From NCBI GenBank assembly GCA_002360325.1, contig DEQG01000122.1, forward strand, positions 1 to 31,116: a stretch of DNA of 31,116 nucleotides. Direction: 5' to 3'. Positions 6,807 through 14,941 of the stretch are shown here, one piece after another. Origin of the DNA: Salinicoccus sp. UBA3372. GTDB taxonomy: Bacteria > Bacillota > Bacilli > Staphylococcales > Salinicoccaceae. The position numbers and the translations under genes are program-made. The notes under the pieces were generated by a model. It was not told the origin of the DNA and did no database searches. It saw nothing but the letters and a program-made list of their open reading frames with translations. Numbering within the stretch: the first letter of the stretch is position 1; the number at the start of each line of letters is the position of its first letter.

Positions 6807-7385
6807 TTATTCCTCCTCCGGATTAAATGCGTTTAAAATATACACTGCGCTCTGGGCGCCCGGATCGATAGTGCCTTTGGACTTTTCTTTAAAGTATGCT
6901 GCACGTCCTTTGGCCGCAATCATATCTTCAGTGTCATCAGCGAGTTTTTGGAGATCATCGAGCTTTAGCCCGCCACTCTCTTCAAGCAACTTTTTAGCAT
7001 TTGAAATGACATCATACATAGTCTTTTCCCCGCCGGTCACTTTACCTTTTGAACTGACCGTATCATCGAAGATATCAATGAGCTCCTTCAAATTTTCAGC
7101 ATCGATTTCATCCTTGGCCGCCTCGCTCATCTTTACAAAGCTGAAGCCGTACAGCGGTCCACTGGCCCCGCCGATGGAACTCATAAGGGTCATACCCGTC
7201 TGTTTGAGTATCTCCTGTGTACTGCCTTCCCCAACTTTATCTTTGACAGCATTAAATCCGCGTTTCATATTGACGCCATGGTCACCGTCTCCGATTTCAC
7301 GGTCAAGGGCAGTAAGTTCGGATTCCTTCTCTACAAAGACTTCCTGTAATTTGTGCAGTGCATCCAAAAGTTTAGTATTATCCAT
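6807..7385 (-). CDS. dhaL: Dihydroxyacetone kinase ADP-binding subunit DhaL
   Basis: A 192-residue all-helical subunit that holds ADP as a cofactor and transfers phosphate from DhaM to dihydroxyacetone on DhaK. The Mg-binding motif is visible near residue 30 (LDREIGDGDHGVNMKRGF), with the nucleotide-binding segments SIGGASGPLYG and GDHG-like turns, and the ending GTIDPGAQSA. The start at ATG 7385 has a perfect AAGGAGG seven bases upstream. An in-frame upstream ATG (7424) lies inside dhaK and is rejected. It follows dhaK by nine bases. Confidence 0.94.
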   Translation of the reverse strand: MDNTKLLDALHKLQEVFVEKESELTALDREIGDGDHGVNMKRGFNAVKDKVGEGSTQEILKQTGMTLMSSIGGASGPLYGFSFVKMSEAAKDEIDAENLKELIDIFDDTVSSKGKVTGGEKTMYDVISNAKKLLEESGGLKLDDLQKLADDTEDMIAAKGRAAYFKEKSKGTIDPGAQSAVYILNAFNPEEE

Positions 7386-7395
7386 AATTGCCTCC

Positions 7396-8358
7396 TTAAA
7401 AATGTGTGGACTCGGTCGGCGCATTGAGAGCGCTCACTATGTGGTCATCATGGTTCAGGACAGTGAGTGAAAAGCCCTGCATATCCAGTGCTGTCATATA
7501 ATCTCCGACAAACAGCTTTGTCACTCTGATGTCTTTCTCTTCCAACGCCTCCATGACATTTTTTGTTACAATATATAATTCACTCAATGGGGTGGCGCCC
7601 ATGCCGTTCACCATCAAAACCAGGTCTTTATTGTCGTTATATTTGAAGAGTTCGGATAAAAGCCTGTCGGTAATTTTATCAACCGTTTCAGACTTTTCAC
7701 GGTAAATCCCTTTTTCACCATGTATACCGATACCGATTTCCATCTCTTCTTCTCCCAGATCGAAGCCATACTCACCGGTTGTCGGAACCATGCATGGATG
7801 AAGCGCCATGCCGATGGAGAATAATGAAGTCATCATTTTTTCAACTTCACTTTTAATTTGAGTTAAGCTTTGTTTTTTATCTGATAAATATCCTGCATAT
7901 TTATGAACGAGGACTGTACCTGCCACCCCTCTGCGTAATTCAGGATCTTCTATCGCAACATCGTCGCTTACTATGACGGTTTCAACTTTATGACCGTCTG
8001 CTTCGGCCATTTCTTTGGCCATATCAAAGTTCATGACATCTCCTGCGTAATTTTTAACGATGAGAAGCACACCGTCGCCATTATCTACGTGTTTTATGGC
8101 AGCCAGTACTTTGTCGGGTGTCGGTGAGGTGAACACTTCACCACATACGGCGGCATCCAGCATTCCTTCTGCAACATATCCTGCATGTGCAGGCTCATGT
8201 CCGCTTCCGCCGCCTGAAACCAGGGTCACACCGGTATCTTTTTTATGTTTCCTTACAACGATGCTGTCCTCGATGAGATCTATTTTCGGATCACTGTATT
8301 TTAATCCGGTCAGCATATCACTTACAAATTTTTCACGATCATGAATAAGTTTTTTCAT
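7396..8358 (-). CDS. dhaK: Dihydroxyacetone kinase substrate-binding subunit DhaK
   Basis: A 320-residue subunit that binds dihydroxyacetone covalently through a histidine hemiaminal. H213 in GIGIHGEKG corresponds to the covalent histidine of E. coli DhaK. H54 (GSGHEPAH) and D107 (NYAGDVMNF) correspond to the catalytic pair. The first gene of a three-gene operon that feeds dihydroxyacetone into glycolysis as its phosphate, driven by the PTS. No glycerol dehydrogenase or DhaS/DhaQ regulator is in the window. Start ATG 8358 follows GAGGGGGAG. The longer upstream reading (to 8463) crosses the promoter and is rejected. Confidence 0.95.
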   Translation of the reverse strand: MKKLIHDREKFVSDMLTGLKYSDPKIDLIEDSIVVRKHKKDTGVTLVSGGGSGHEPAHAGYVAEGMLDAAVCGEVFTSPTPDKVLAAIKHVDNGDGVLLIVKNYAGDVMNFDMAKEMAEADGHKVETVIVSDDVAIEDPELRRGVAGTVLVHKYAGYLSDKKQSLTQIKSEVEKMMTSLFSIGMALHPCMVPTTGEYGFDLGEEEMEIGIGIHGEKGIYREKSETVDKITDRLLSELFKYNDNKDLVLMVNGMGATPLSELYIVTKNVMEALEEKDIRVTKLFVGDYMTALDMQGFSLTVLNHDDHIVSALNAPTESTHF

Positions 8359-8382
8359 ATTAAACTCCCCCTCGTAAATAAT

Positions 8383-8388
8383 ATTATA
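8383..8388 (-). promoter_or_regulatory. Probable -10 box of the dha operon
   Basis: TATAAT on the minus strand (complement 8383-8388), 25 bases before the dhaK start. The -35 region is only TTTTAA-like, so the promoter may be weak or need an activator. No catabolite-repression (cre) box was found nearby. Confidence 0.4.
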
Positions 8389-8527
8389 CTCGTTCCTTAT
8401 TTTGATTAAAAATAAAATGTGCAGAAAACCGTACTCCGGTGATAAAAAGTAAACATTGGACAAATGATATATAAAGTTGGAAAATGATATTACAGAACTG
8501 TGAGTTTAAGAAGATGGAGTTTTGAAA

Positions 8528-9343
8528 ATGAGGATAGGCATTATTTCAGATTTACACATCGACCGTTACAATAACAGTGTGGAAAATATTCATTTGTATG
8601 AAGGTGCCCTGGCGGAGGAAATACGAAACAGACAAATAGATATGTTGCTGATTGCCGGAGATATTTCAAACAGCTATGAGCTGACCATGGATTTTATACA
8701 TACGATTTTAAAGGAAAGCGGTGTTAAAATTAAATTTGTTCCGGGAAATCATGATCTATGGCAGTCTGACATGTCAAAAAGTACCGAGGAGATATTGCAG
8801 CGTTATGCCGATCAGCCTGAGTGCCTGATCAGACGGCCCTATATCCTCAATGATGAGTGGGCAATAGCCGGCCATACAGGATGGTATGACTACAGTTATG
8901 CTTCCGACCGTTTTACATATGAGCGTCTGTCCAGACGTGCATATTACGGGGGTACATGGCAGGATAAAGAGAATATCGACTGGCGTCACAGCGATGATAT
9001 AATATCGGAAAAATTCGCTGATGAAGTAAGGAAAGATCTGGAAAGCCTGGAAGGCAGGAAAATCATATTGGTAACGCATGTCGTTACCAATAAACATTTC
9101 AAAGTGCCCATGCCGCACCGTTTGTTTGATTATTATAACGCCTTCATAGGCACCAGTGATTTTGATAAAATATATGATGATTATGACATACGGTACAGTA
9201 TTATGGGACATGTGCACTTCAGACATTCACTGACAGAAGGCAGCGTCACATACATCTGTCCATGCCTCGGATATAAACGGGAATGGAGAACGGATGATAT
9301 ACGGACTGAAATGGGAAATTCAATGTATGTCATTGAAATATGA
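8528..9343 (+). CDS. Calcineurin-like metallophosphoesterase
   Basis: A 271-residue cytosolic dinuclear metal phosphoesterase. All family motifs are present in order: D-L-H (GIISDLHID, near residue 8), G-D (LIAGDIS), G-N-H-D (VPGNHDLW), H (VTHVVTN) and G-H-x-H (MGHVHFRH). No signal peptide or membrane segment is seen. Substrate unknown. The start is ATG 8528, eight bases after GGAG. The TTG at 8522 is too close to that site. It is the first gene of a plus-strand run with the DUF1801 gene (21 bases on) and thymidine kinase, ended by a strong terminator. Confidence 0.88.
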   Translation: MRIGIISDLHIDRYNNSVENIHLYEGALAEEIRNRQIDMLLIAGDISNSYELTMDFIHTILKESGVKIKFVPGNHDLWQSDMSKSTEEILQRYADQPECLIRRPYILNDEWAIAGHTGWYDYSYASDRFTYERLSRRAYYGGTWQDKENIDWRHSDDIISEKFADEVRKDLESLEGRKIILVTHVVTNKHFKVPMPHRLFDYYNAFIGTSDFDKIYDDYDIRYSIMGHVHFRHSLTEGSVTYICPCLGYKREWRTDDIRTEMGNSMYVIEI

Positions 9344-9364
9344 AAAACATGAGGAGGAATTGAA

Positions 9365-9733
9365 TTGGAAACATTCCAGGATTATATTGAAACAATTGAT
9401 GATATGACTCATCGCAAACAATTCGAAGAAGTTATAGAATGGATCAACAAAAATTACCCGGATCTCGGCCGGGTCATCAAATGGAATACACCGATGTACA
9501 CAATGGATGATACTTTCATTTTAGGAATCAACAGTGCAAAAAAGCATATTTCAATTTCACCGGAAGAGAAATCGATGGGCATCTTTAAAGAGGATATTGA
9601 ACAGTCGGGTTATTCACAGACAAACGGATTATTCAGAATCAAATACTCTCAGACGGTTGATTATGATCTGCTCAAAAAGATGATTGACTATAACGTAGAG
9701 GATAAGAAGGGTTATGAGAAGTTCTGGCGATGA
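9365..9733 (+). CDS. DUF1801 (YdhG/Fra-like) protein
   Basis: A 122-residue protein with the DUF1801 hallmark V-I-K-W-N-T-P-M-Y near residue 40, followed by a beta-strand stretch (FILGINSAKKHISISP) and a helical C-terminal half ending in Y-E-K-F-W-R. The Bacillus subtilis member YdhG (Fra) is a frataxin-like iron chaperone of similar size. Whether this protein binds iron cannot be told from the sequence. It starts with TTG at 9365, seven bases after AGGAGG. The nearest in-frame ATG is over 40 codons downstream. Probably cotranscribed with the phosphoesterase. Confidence 0.82.
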   Translation: METFQDYIETIDDMTHRKQFEEVIEWINKNYPDLGRVIKWNTPMYTMDDTFILGINSAKKHISISPEEKSMGIFKEDIEQSGYSQTNGLFRIKYSQTVDYDLLKKMIDYNVEDKKGYEKFWR

Positions 9734-9783
9734 TATGACCCGGGAAATAACGACCTTTGTATAACCGATGAAAGGATTAAGCT

Positions 9784-10356
9784 ATGGCAAAGTTATATTA
9801 TCGTTTTGGAACAATGCAGAGCAATAAGAGCAACCAGATCATTACTACTCACTATCAATATACGACTCAGGGGAAGAAGTGTCTTGCCTACTCGACCCCT
9901 ATCGATACGAGAAGCGGGTTTAAAAAGATTGAATCACGCATCGGTCTGAATCTTGATGCAGAATATGTGACGGACAAAATATTTGAGCAGGTAGAAGAGC
10001 AGCACAAGAAAGAGAAAATCTATGCAGTGCTGGTCGATGAGGCTCAGTTTTTAAAGAAATCCGAGGTACACCATCTGAGTGATATAGCCGACAAGCTGGA
10101 TATACCGGTCATCGCTTTCGGCTTGAAGACGGATTTCCGCAATCAGCTGTTCGAAGGCAGCAAAGCATTGCTGGAATTGGCAGATGCAATCGATGAATTG
10201 AAGACGGTCTGCCAATACTGCAATAAAAAAGCGACGTTGAATATGAGAATGCTTGACGGCAAACCTATAAATGTCGGTGAAACGATTCAGATCGGTGATG
10301 AGGAGTACGTGCCTGTTTGCCGGAAATGTTACAAGAAACATTTGGACTTAGTATGA
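9784..10356 (+). CDS. tdk: Thymidine kinase, type II, with altered P-loop
   Basis: A 190-residue thymidine kinase for nucleoside salvage. It resembles the streptococcal and enterobacterial branch (LYYRFGTM..., SRIGL, ELKTVCQYC) rather than the staphylococcal branch with GSMFSGKS. The catalytic base is E86 in VLVDEAQF. A structural zinc site is formed by C143, C146, C179 and C182. The Walker A loop reads G9-T-M-Q-S-N14-K-S, where relatives have GTMNSGKT, so the normally invariant glycine before the lysine is asparagine. All other motifs are intact. Last gene of the phosphoesterase-DUF1801-tdk run. AAAGGA lies seven bases before the start. Confidence 0.9.
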   Translation: MAKLYYRFGTMQSNKSNQIITTHYQYTTQGKKCLAYSTPIDTRSGFKKIESRIGLNLDAEYVTDKIFEQVEEQHKKEKIYAVLVDEAQFLKKSEVHHLSDIADKLDIPVIAFGLKTDFRNQLFEGSKALLELADAIDELKTVCQYCNKKATLNMRMLDGKPINVGETIQIGDEEYVPVCRKCYKKHLDLV

Positions 10357-10364
10357 TCAGTCTT

Positions 10365-10402
10365 GTTCATATGAATTCTTTGGAATTCATATGAACTTTT
10401 TT
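10365..10402 (+). terminator. Terminator after tdk
   Basis: A perfect 14-bp stem GTTCATATGAATTC / GAATTCATATGAAC (10365-10378, 10383-10396) with a TTTG loop, followed by six Ts. Confidence 0.92.
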
Positions 10403-10415
10403 AATGTATAATTAC

Positions 10416-10444
10416 TTTAAGAATGATTTTAATGGTATTTTAAG
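10416..10444 (+). repeat. Phased TTTAA direct repeats upstream of the two-component operon
   Basis: TTTAAG (10416), TTTAAT (10428) and TTTAAG (10439) are spaced 12 and 11 bases apart, about one helical turn. Tandem sites with this spacing are typical for OmpR-family regulators such as the one encoded 90 bases downstream. The region is AT-rich, so chance is a real alternative. No clear -35/-10 pair was found. Confidence 0.3.
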
Positions 10445-10533
10445 AAACCTCTAATAAAACTTAAAAGGTTTACTTATAAAATAAAGATAATTACTTAGTA
10501 TGGATGAAGTCATCTCTTAGGGGGGGAGAATTT

Positions 10534-11211
10534 ATGCATAAGATTTTAATCGTTGAAGATGATGAAAAGATTGCCCGTGTGATTCAACTTGAACTGGAAT
10601 TTGAATCCTATGAGGTCAGTAATGCATATACAGGTAAGGAAGCACTCGATAAATACGAAGAAGAAAGCTTTGATCTGATATTGCTGGATGTGATGATACC
10701 TGAACTGAATGGTCTGGAAGTTCTGCGGAGAATCAGGCAGAAGGATGAAACCGTCCGTATCATCATGCTTACCGCACGAGACGCAGTGATGGATAAAGTC
10801 AGCGGCCTCGATTCAGGCGCCAATGACTACATGACCAAGCCATTTGAGATTGAGGAGCTTCTTGCAAGAATCCGTGCGCAGCTGAAACAAAATGAAATCA
10901 GCCAAAATACCAGGCAGGAAGAAATGATATTTAAAAACATTAAAGTATTACCCCCTTCCAGAGAAGTTTTTATAGATGGTGAAGATGTGTATCTTACTCA
11001 GAAAGAATATGACTTATTTCATTATTTACTATCAAATAAAAACCAGGTGCTTTCAAGAGAGCAGATTATAGAATCTGTCTGGGGCTATGACTATTTTGGA
11101 GATACCAACACCGTTGACGTATATGTACGATATTTACGTAAAAAAATAGATCAGGATTCTCCTTCTGTTATTTCCAGTGTCAGAGGCATCGGTTATATGA
11201 TAAAGGATTAA
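10534..11211 (+). CDS. OmpR-family response regulator
   Basis: A 225-residue response regulator. The receiver domain (about 1-120) has the acidic pocket E8-D9-D10, phospho-acceptor D52 (LILLDVMIP), the switch Thr in MLTARD and Lys in TKPFE. A winged-helix DNA-binding domain follows (about 130-225; LTQKEYDLFHYLL, WGYDYFGDTNTVDVYVRYLRKKI, VRGIGYM). It resembles ArlR of S. aureus and YkoG/CssR-type regulators. Together with the kinase and PepSY gene downstream, the order matches ykoG-ykoH-ykoI of B. subtilis. A GGGGGGAG site precedes ATG 10534. The upstream ATG at 10504 gives an extra ten residues that read through that site. Confidence 0.93.
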   Translation: MHKILIVEDDEKIARVIQLELEFESYEVSNAYTGKEALDKYEEESFDLILLDVMIPELNGLEVLRRIRQKDETVRIIMLTARDAVMDKVSGLDSGANDYMTKPFEIEELLARIRAQLKQNEISQNTRQEEMIFKNIKVLPPSREVFIDGEDVYLTQKEYDLFHYLLSNKNQVLSREQIIESVWGYDYFGDTNTVDVYVRYLRKKIDQDSPSVISSVRGIGYMIKD

Positions 11212-11216
11212 CTGCT

Positions 11217-12593
11217 ATGAAATTAGGGACTAAAATCCAGCTGTATATCACTGTAATGTCCGCCCTCGTCGTTATATTGATCAATACATTCGTCTACTTC
11301 AGTTATAAGAACTTCACCTTGGATGCAGAAATGAGCCAGTTGGAAGGACGTGGCATCAATATAATGCAGGAACTTCGGAATGCTGTCGGAAGTGATGCAA
11401 ATACACGTGCAGTGCTACAGTCACATCTGCTCTCCGACGGTTTTATCACCCTGCTCAATGAGACTGGTGATCAGGAGCTCAGAATTACTACCAGTGCGAG
11501 CTATCCTGAAGATTTTGAAGAATATAATACCGGTCAGTACAGGGATGTCGTTACTTATAACGATATCCATTTTGTCATGGTTTCCCTGCCCATCATATGG
11601 GAGGACGGTGAAGTCTATAATCTCCAGATATATGAAAATATAGAATTTTTATATGACACATTCAATATACTTCAATGGATATTGCTCATTTCCACCCTGA
11701 TCATCCTGATTGTTATCTACTTTTTAAATCGAATCATTACGAATATCATTTTGAAGCCGATAAACAAACTGATTGAAAAGATCAAAGAGACTGAAAACAC
11801 CAGCGCATATACAATGCTGGAAGTGAACATCAATGATACTAAAGAGCTGAAAGATCTGTCAGAATCCTTTAATGAAATGATGCTTGATCTTAAAGAAAAT
11901 GATGAACAGCAGCAGGCGTTTATTATGAATGCTTCACACGAACTGAAAACTCCGATTACTGTAATCGATTCCTACAGTCAGATGCTCAAGCGTTTTGGCA
12001 AGACGAGGGAAGATATTTTAGATGAAAGTATCTTTACGATATCCGACGAAGCAAAACGTATGAAATATTTAACTGAACAATTGCTCAGTTTCAGTAAGGC
12101 AGCCCAGGCAAAAGAAAATTTCCGCCCTGAAAAGCTGAATCTGGTCGATATGATATCAGGGATTAAAAACAGGCTTGAACCTGTGTACGGCAGAAATATC
12201 GATGTACATCATGAAGCAGATTTCATGTTTGTGACTGCCGATGCGGACAGTCTGGATCAGCTGCTTAAAATATTCCTTGATAATGCCTATAAATACAGTT
12301 CAGATGACATTAACATAAATATTACCAAGAATAAGGAATTTACTGAGGTGGACATTATAGACAGAGGTATCGGCATACCGGCAGAGGATCTGGGGAAAAT
12401 TTTCAATCGCTTTTACCGGGTGGATAAAGCACGTGCAAGAAAGACGGGCGGTTCAGGTCTCGGTTTATCAATCGCAGATGAACTCGCAAAAATGAACGAC
12501 ATAATGGTCAGTGTTGAAAGTACAGTCGACGAAGGAACAACATTTACCTTGAAATTTGAACATGTAAGGGAGGAACAGGATGAAAATCGGTAA
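11217..12593 (+). CDS. Membrane sensor histidine kinase
   Basis: A 458-residue sensor kinase: TM1 (about 9-31), an extracellular sensing domain of about 120 residues, TM2 (about 155-177), HAMP linker, HisKA domain with phospho-acceptor H241 (NASHELKTP), then an HATPase domain with N box (FLDNAYKYS), G1 (DRGIGIP), F box (FYRVDKARA) and G2 (GGSGLGLSIA). The layout and catalytic part are ArlS-like. The gene starts five bases after the response regulator. Its last 14 bases overlap the PepSY gene. The signal is unknown, but the PepSY partner suggests the kinase is modulated at the outer face of the membrane. Confidence 0.92.
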   Translation: MKLGTKIQLYITVMSALVVILINTFVYFSYKNFTLDAEMSQLEGRGINIMQELRNAVGSDANTRAVLQSHLLSDGFITLLNETGDQELRITTSASYPEDFEEYNTGQYRDVVTYNDIHFVMVSLPIIWEDGEVYNLQIYENIEFLYDTFNILQWILLISTLIILIVIYFLNRIITNIILKPINKLIEKIKETENTSAYTMLEVNINDTKELKDLSESFNEMMLDLKENDEQQQAFIMNASHELKTPITVIDSYSQMLKRFGKTREDILDESIFTISDEAKRMKYLTEQLLSFSKAAQAKENFRPEKLNLVDMISGIKNRLEPVYGRNIDVHHEADFMFVTADADSLDQLLKIFLDNAYKYSSDDININITKNKEFTEVDIIDRGIGIPAEDLGKIFNRFYRVDKARARKTGGSGLGLSIADELAKMNDIMVSVESTVDEGTTFTLKFEHVREEQDENR

Positions 12594-13365
12594 AATAGCA
12601 ATTGCCGCAGTGGCAGTAACGCTGGGCGTTATAATCGGCATTGTCTACATGAACTTCATGGAAGCGGACTATATCAATGAAGATGAAGTCAGAGCAATAG
12701 TCGCAGACCGTTATCAGGGCGATATAAGCAATATTTCCCTGTCTGAGAACGATGACTATTTCCTCGTCACAGTGGAGGATGGACAATATTTATATGAAAT
12801 TACGATTAATAGATCGGAAGGTAATGTAAAAGATATAAAATCATCAGAGAACCCGGATTATGTGGCAGAGAAAGGTACTGAAGAGACGGGCTCTGAAAAA
12901 GAGTCAGAACCTGAGGAGTCAGCGTCAAAAGGAACAGAGCAGAAAGAGGAACCTGCCGACGAGAAGAAGCAGGAAGAAGGAACTTCTGATGAAACTGCAC
13001 CTGAGCCTGGAGATAATGAATCCTCATCAAATGAATCTGAGTTCATTTCGATGGGAGAGGCTCGTGATATAGCAATGAATGAAGTGGGCGGATTATTTCT
13101 GCATTCGGCCTTGAATGAAGAGGTCAGTCCCAGCGAATATTTGATTGCCAATCTGATCGATGGTGATGATGAAGGAGCGATTGTTTCAGTCAATGCCGTG
13201 AACGGCACTGTCAACAAAGTGATTTTCCTGGATATTGAATTTGATGAGATTGGTGACCTTGAGTCATTTATGCGCCAGGTCGCGTCATATAATGCACAGA
13301 ACCAGCATTACTATATAGAGTATGACGATGACGATTGGGATGACGATGACTGGAACGATGATTGA
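12580..13365 (+). CDS. Membrane-anchored PepSY protein with acidic tail
   Basis: A 261-residue protein with one N-terminal membrane helix (about 5-25) and an extracellular remainder. Two PepSY-like domains (about 33-88 and 155-212) are separated by a low-complexity linker rich in Glu, Ser, Lys and Pro. The C-terminus is a striking D/W tract (YDDDDWDDDDWNDD). PepSY proteins are thought to inhibit peptidases or modulate membrane sensors. B. subtilis YkoI has two PepSY domains and is encoded beside the YkoGH two-component system. The gene overlaps the kinase by 14 bases, so the two are translationally coupled. The acidic tail could bind cations or cell-wall polymers (inference). Confidence 0.82.
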   Translation: MKIGKIAIAAVAVTLGVIIGIVYMNFMEADYINEDEVRAIVADRYQGDISNISLSENDDYFLVTVEDGQYLYEITINRSEGNVKDIKSSENPDYVAEKGTEETGSEKESEPEESASKGTEQKEEPADEKKQEEGTSDETAPEPGDNESSSNESEFISMGEARDIAMNEVGGLFLHSALNEEVSPSEYLIANLIDGDDEGAIVSVNAVNGTVNKVIFLDIEFDEIGDLESFMRQVASYNAQNQHYYIEYDDDDWDDDDWNDD

Positions 13366-13371
13366 TATTTA

Positions 13372-13401
13372 AAAGGCTGATTGGAAAATCAGTCTTTTTT
13401 T
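13372..13401 (+). terminator. Terminator of the two-component operon
   Basis: An 11-bp stem with one G-U pair (13372-13382 with 13387-13397), GGAA loop, followed by a run of seven Ts, six bases after the PepSY stop codon. Confidence 0.9.
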
Positions 13402-13488
13402 AATGCATCTAAACAGAGAACCTCTTTATTTCCAGAAGGTACTTTGGTATATTTATGAGGGATGACAGAAGGACCGGGGGTATTCAGG

Positions 13489-14226
13489 TTGATAAACATG
13501 AACAGTGTAACAAAGACATATCAAGGAAAAAATGGTCCATTCAATGCTGTGGACAATGTTTCGTTAAAAGTTGAAGAAAATGAAATATTCGGTCTGATAG
13601 GCGAAAGTGGTGCGGGGAAATCCACATTACTCCGTTTTATCAATGCTCTTGAGTCCCCGACTGAAGGTCATGTGACTGTAGATGATACAGATGTCTTCCA
13701 TCTTTCAAGGAAGCAGTTGCGGCAGCACCAAAAAGGTATAGGCATGATATTTCAGCAATTCAACCTGTTGAATAACAAGTCTGTCAGAGAAAACATCCAT
13801 CTTCCCCTGGAGTTACATAAGTATGAAAATCCATTGACTGTAGAAGAAGTGTTGGCATTTGTCGGTCTGCCTGATAAGGCTGATAATTATCCCAGCCAGT
13901 TATCCGGCGGTGAAAAACAGCGGGTGGGTATTGCACGTGCACTGATTACACGTCCAAAAATTCTGCTCTGTGATGAACCGACTTCTGCTCTGGATGAAAG
14001 TACTACCGAAGAGATTGTCGATGTTTTAAAGCGTGCACATAAGGCATTCGATATGACAATTCTTGTCGTCACCCATGAGCTGAATGTCATTAAAAGTATG
14101 TGCAGGAGATGTGCTGTGCTGGAAAAAGGCCGTCTGATCGATATTATCGATATTGCTCCGGAAAACCGAAAACAAAGCTATAAATCATATCACGACCGTG
14201 TTCTGAAGGTGCTGAAAAATGTTTGA
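13489..14226 (+). CDS. metN: Methionine-type ABC importer ATPase, short form
   Basis: A 245-residue ATPase of the methionine uptake (MUT) family, with Walker A GESGAGKST, Q-loop, signature LSGGEKQR, Walker B ILLCDEPTSALD and H-loop VTHE. Full-length MetN proteins are about 340 residues because of a C-terminal NIL (ACT-like) domain that binds methionine and inhibits transport. This one stops about 55 residues after the H-loop and lacks it. The TTG start at 13489 gives the family-like MINMNSVTKTY. The ATG at 13462 has its GAGGG directly adjacent with no spacing. The gene overlaps metI by eight bases. Substrate methionine, or a related amino acid, is inferred from the family. Confidence 0.82.
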   Translation: MINMNSVTKTYQGKNGPFNAVDNVSLKVEENEIFGLIGESGAGKSTLLRFINALESPTEGHVTVDDTDVFHLSRKQLRQHQKGIGMIFQQFNLLNNKSVRENIHLPLELHKYENPLTVEEVLAFVGLPDKADNYPSQLSGGEKQRVGIARALITRPKILLCDEPTSALDESTTEEIVDVLKRAHKAFDMTILVVTHELNVIKSMCRRCAVLEKGRLIDIIDIAPENRKQSYKSYHDRVLKVLKNV

Positions 14227-14905
14227 TGCTGTCAGGGAGTATATTGTTCGTGTTATAGAATTTTGGCCGACGTTATTTGAAAGCCTTTGGGAAACAGGCA
14301 TCATGATGGGCTTTGCGATGATAGCAGCGATTCTGTTGGGACTGCCTCTGGGTACACTTCTATATTTGACCGCTAAAGGTAAACCAATGGAGAATATTTA
14401 TATATATCAGCTTTCAAACTTCTTCGTAAATATCGTCCGGTCATTCCCATTTCTGTTGCTCGTCGTAGCCATGCAGCCGTTTATAAGAGCAGTTTACGGA
14501 AGAGCGACCGGTGACCCTGTGGCAGCATCATTTCCGATGATGCTCATAGCTGTCGCACTCTATGCACGCTTTGTTCAACAGTCGTTATTGGATGTACCGC
14601 GAGGCGTTACAGAAACTGCTCACTCGATGGGTGCCTCGACACCCCAGCTTGTCTGGAAGTTTCTGTTTGTGGAATCCAGAAGTTCATTGGTCATCGGTTT
14701 TACCACTGCATTTGTCAGCTTCATATCCTACTCTACGATCATGGGAGTTGTAGGCGGCGGCGGTATCGGTGACTTTGCCATACGTTATGGTTATCAAAGA
14801 TATGAAACAGATATAATGTATACGGCAATCATTGTCATCATCATCATTGTGCAGATTATTCAGTGGCTGGGATTAAAGCTTGCTAAAAAAATGGATAAAA
14901 GGTAA
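14219..14905 (+). CDS. metI: Methionine-type ABC importer permease
   Basis: A 228-residue inner-membrane permease with five predicted hydrophobic helices. The cytoplasmic coupling loop (E-T-A-H-S-M-G-A-S-T-P-Q-L-V-W-K) matches the EAA-type loop of MetI, and the segments NIVRSFPFLLLV and SYSTIMGVVGGGGIGDFA are characteristic of the family. It pairs as a dimer with MetN. The start codon overlaps the end of metN (ATGTTTGA), showing translational coupling. MetQ follows after 36 bases. Confidence 0.9.
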   Translation: MFDAVREYIVRVIEFWPTLFESLWETGIMMGFAMIAAILLGLPLGTLLYLTAKGKPMENIYIYQLSNFFVNIVRSFPFLLLVVAMQPFIRAVYGRATGDPVAASFPMMLIAVALYARFVQQSLLDVPRGVTETAHSMGASTPQLVWKFLFVESRSSLVIGFTTAFVSFISYSTIMGVVGGGGIGDFAIRYGYQRYETDIMYTAIIVIIIIVQIIQWLGLKLAKKMDKR

Positions 14906-14941
14906 TGATAAAAAATTTATAGATTATTAGGAGTGAAAGTA

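Noticed and set aside
12806..13217. Serine-rich minus-strand frames opposite the PepSY gene
   Set aside because: They are the reverse complement of the Glu/Asp-rich linker and have no family features.
13398..13488. S-box or T-box riboswitch upstream of metN
   Set aside because: The gap is under 100 bases, contains the previous operon's terminator, and none of the conserved riboswitch cores is present.
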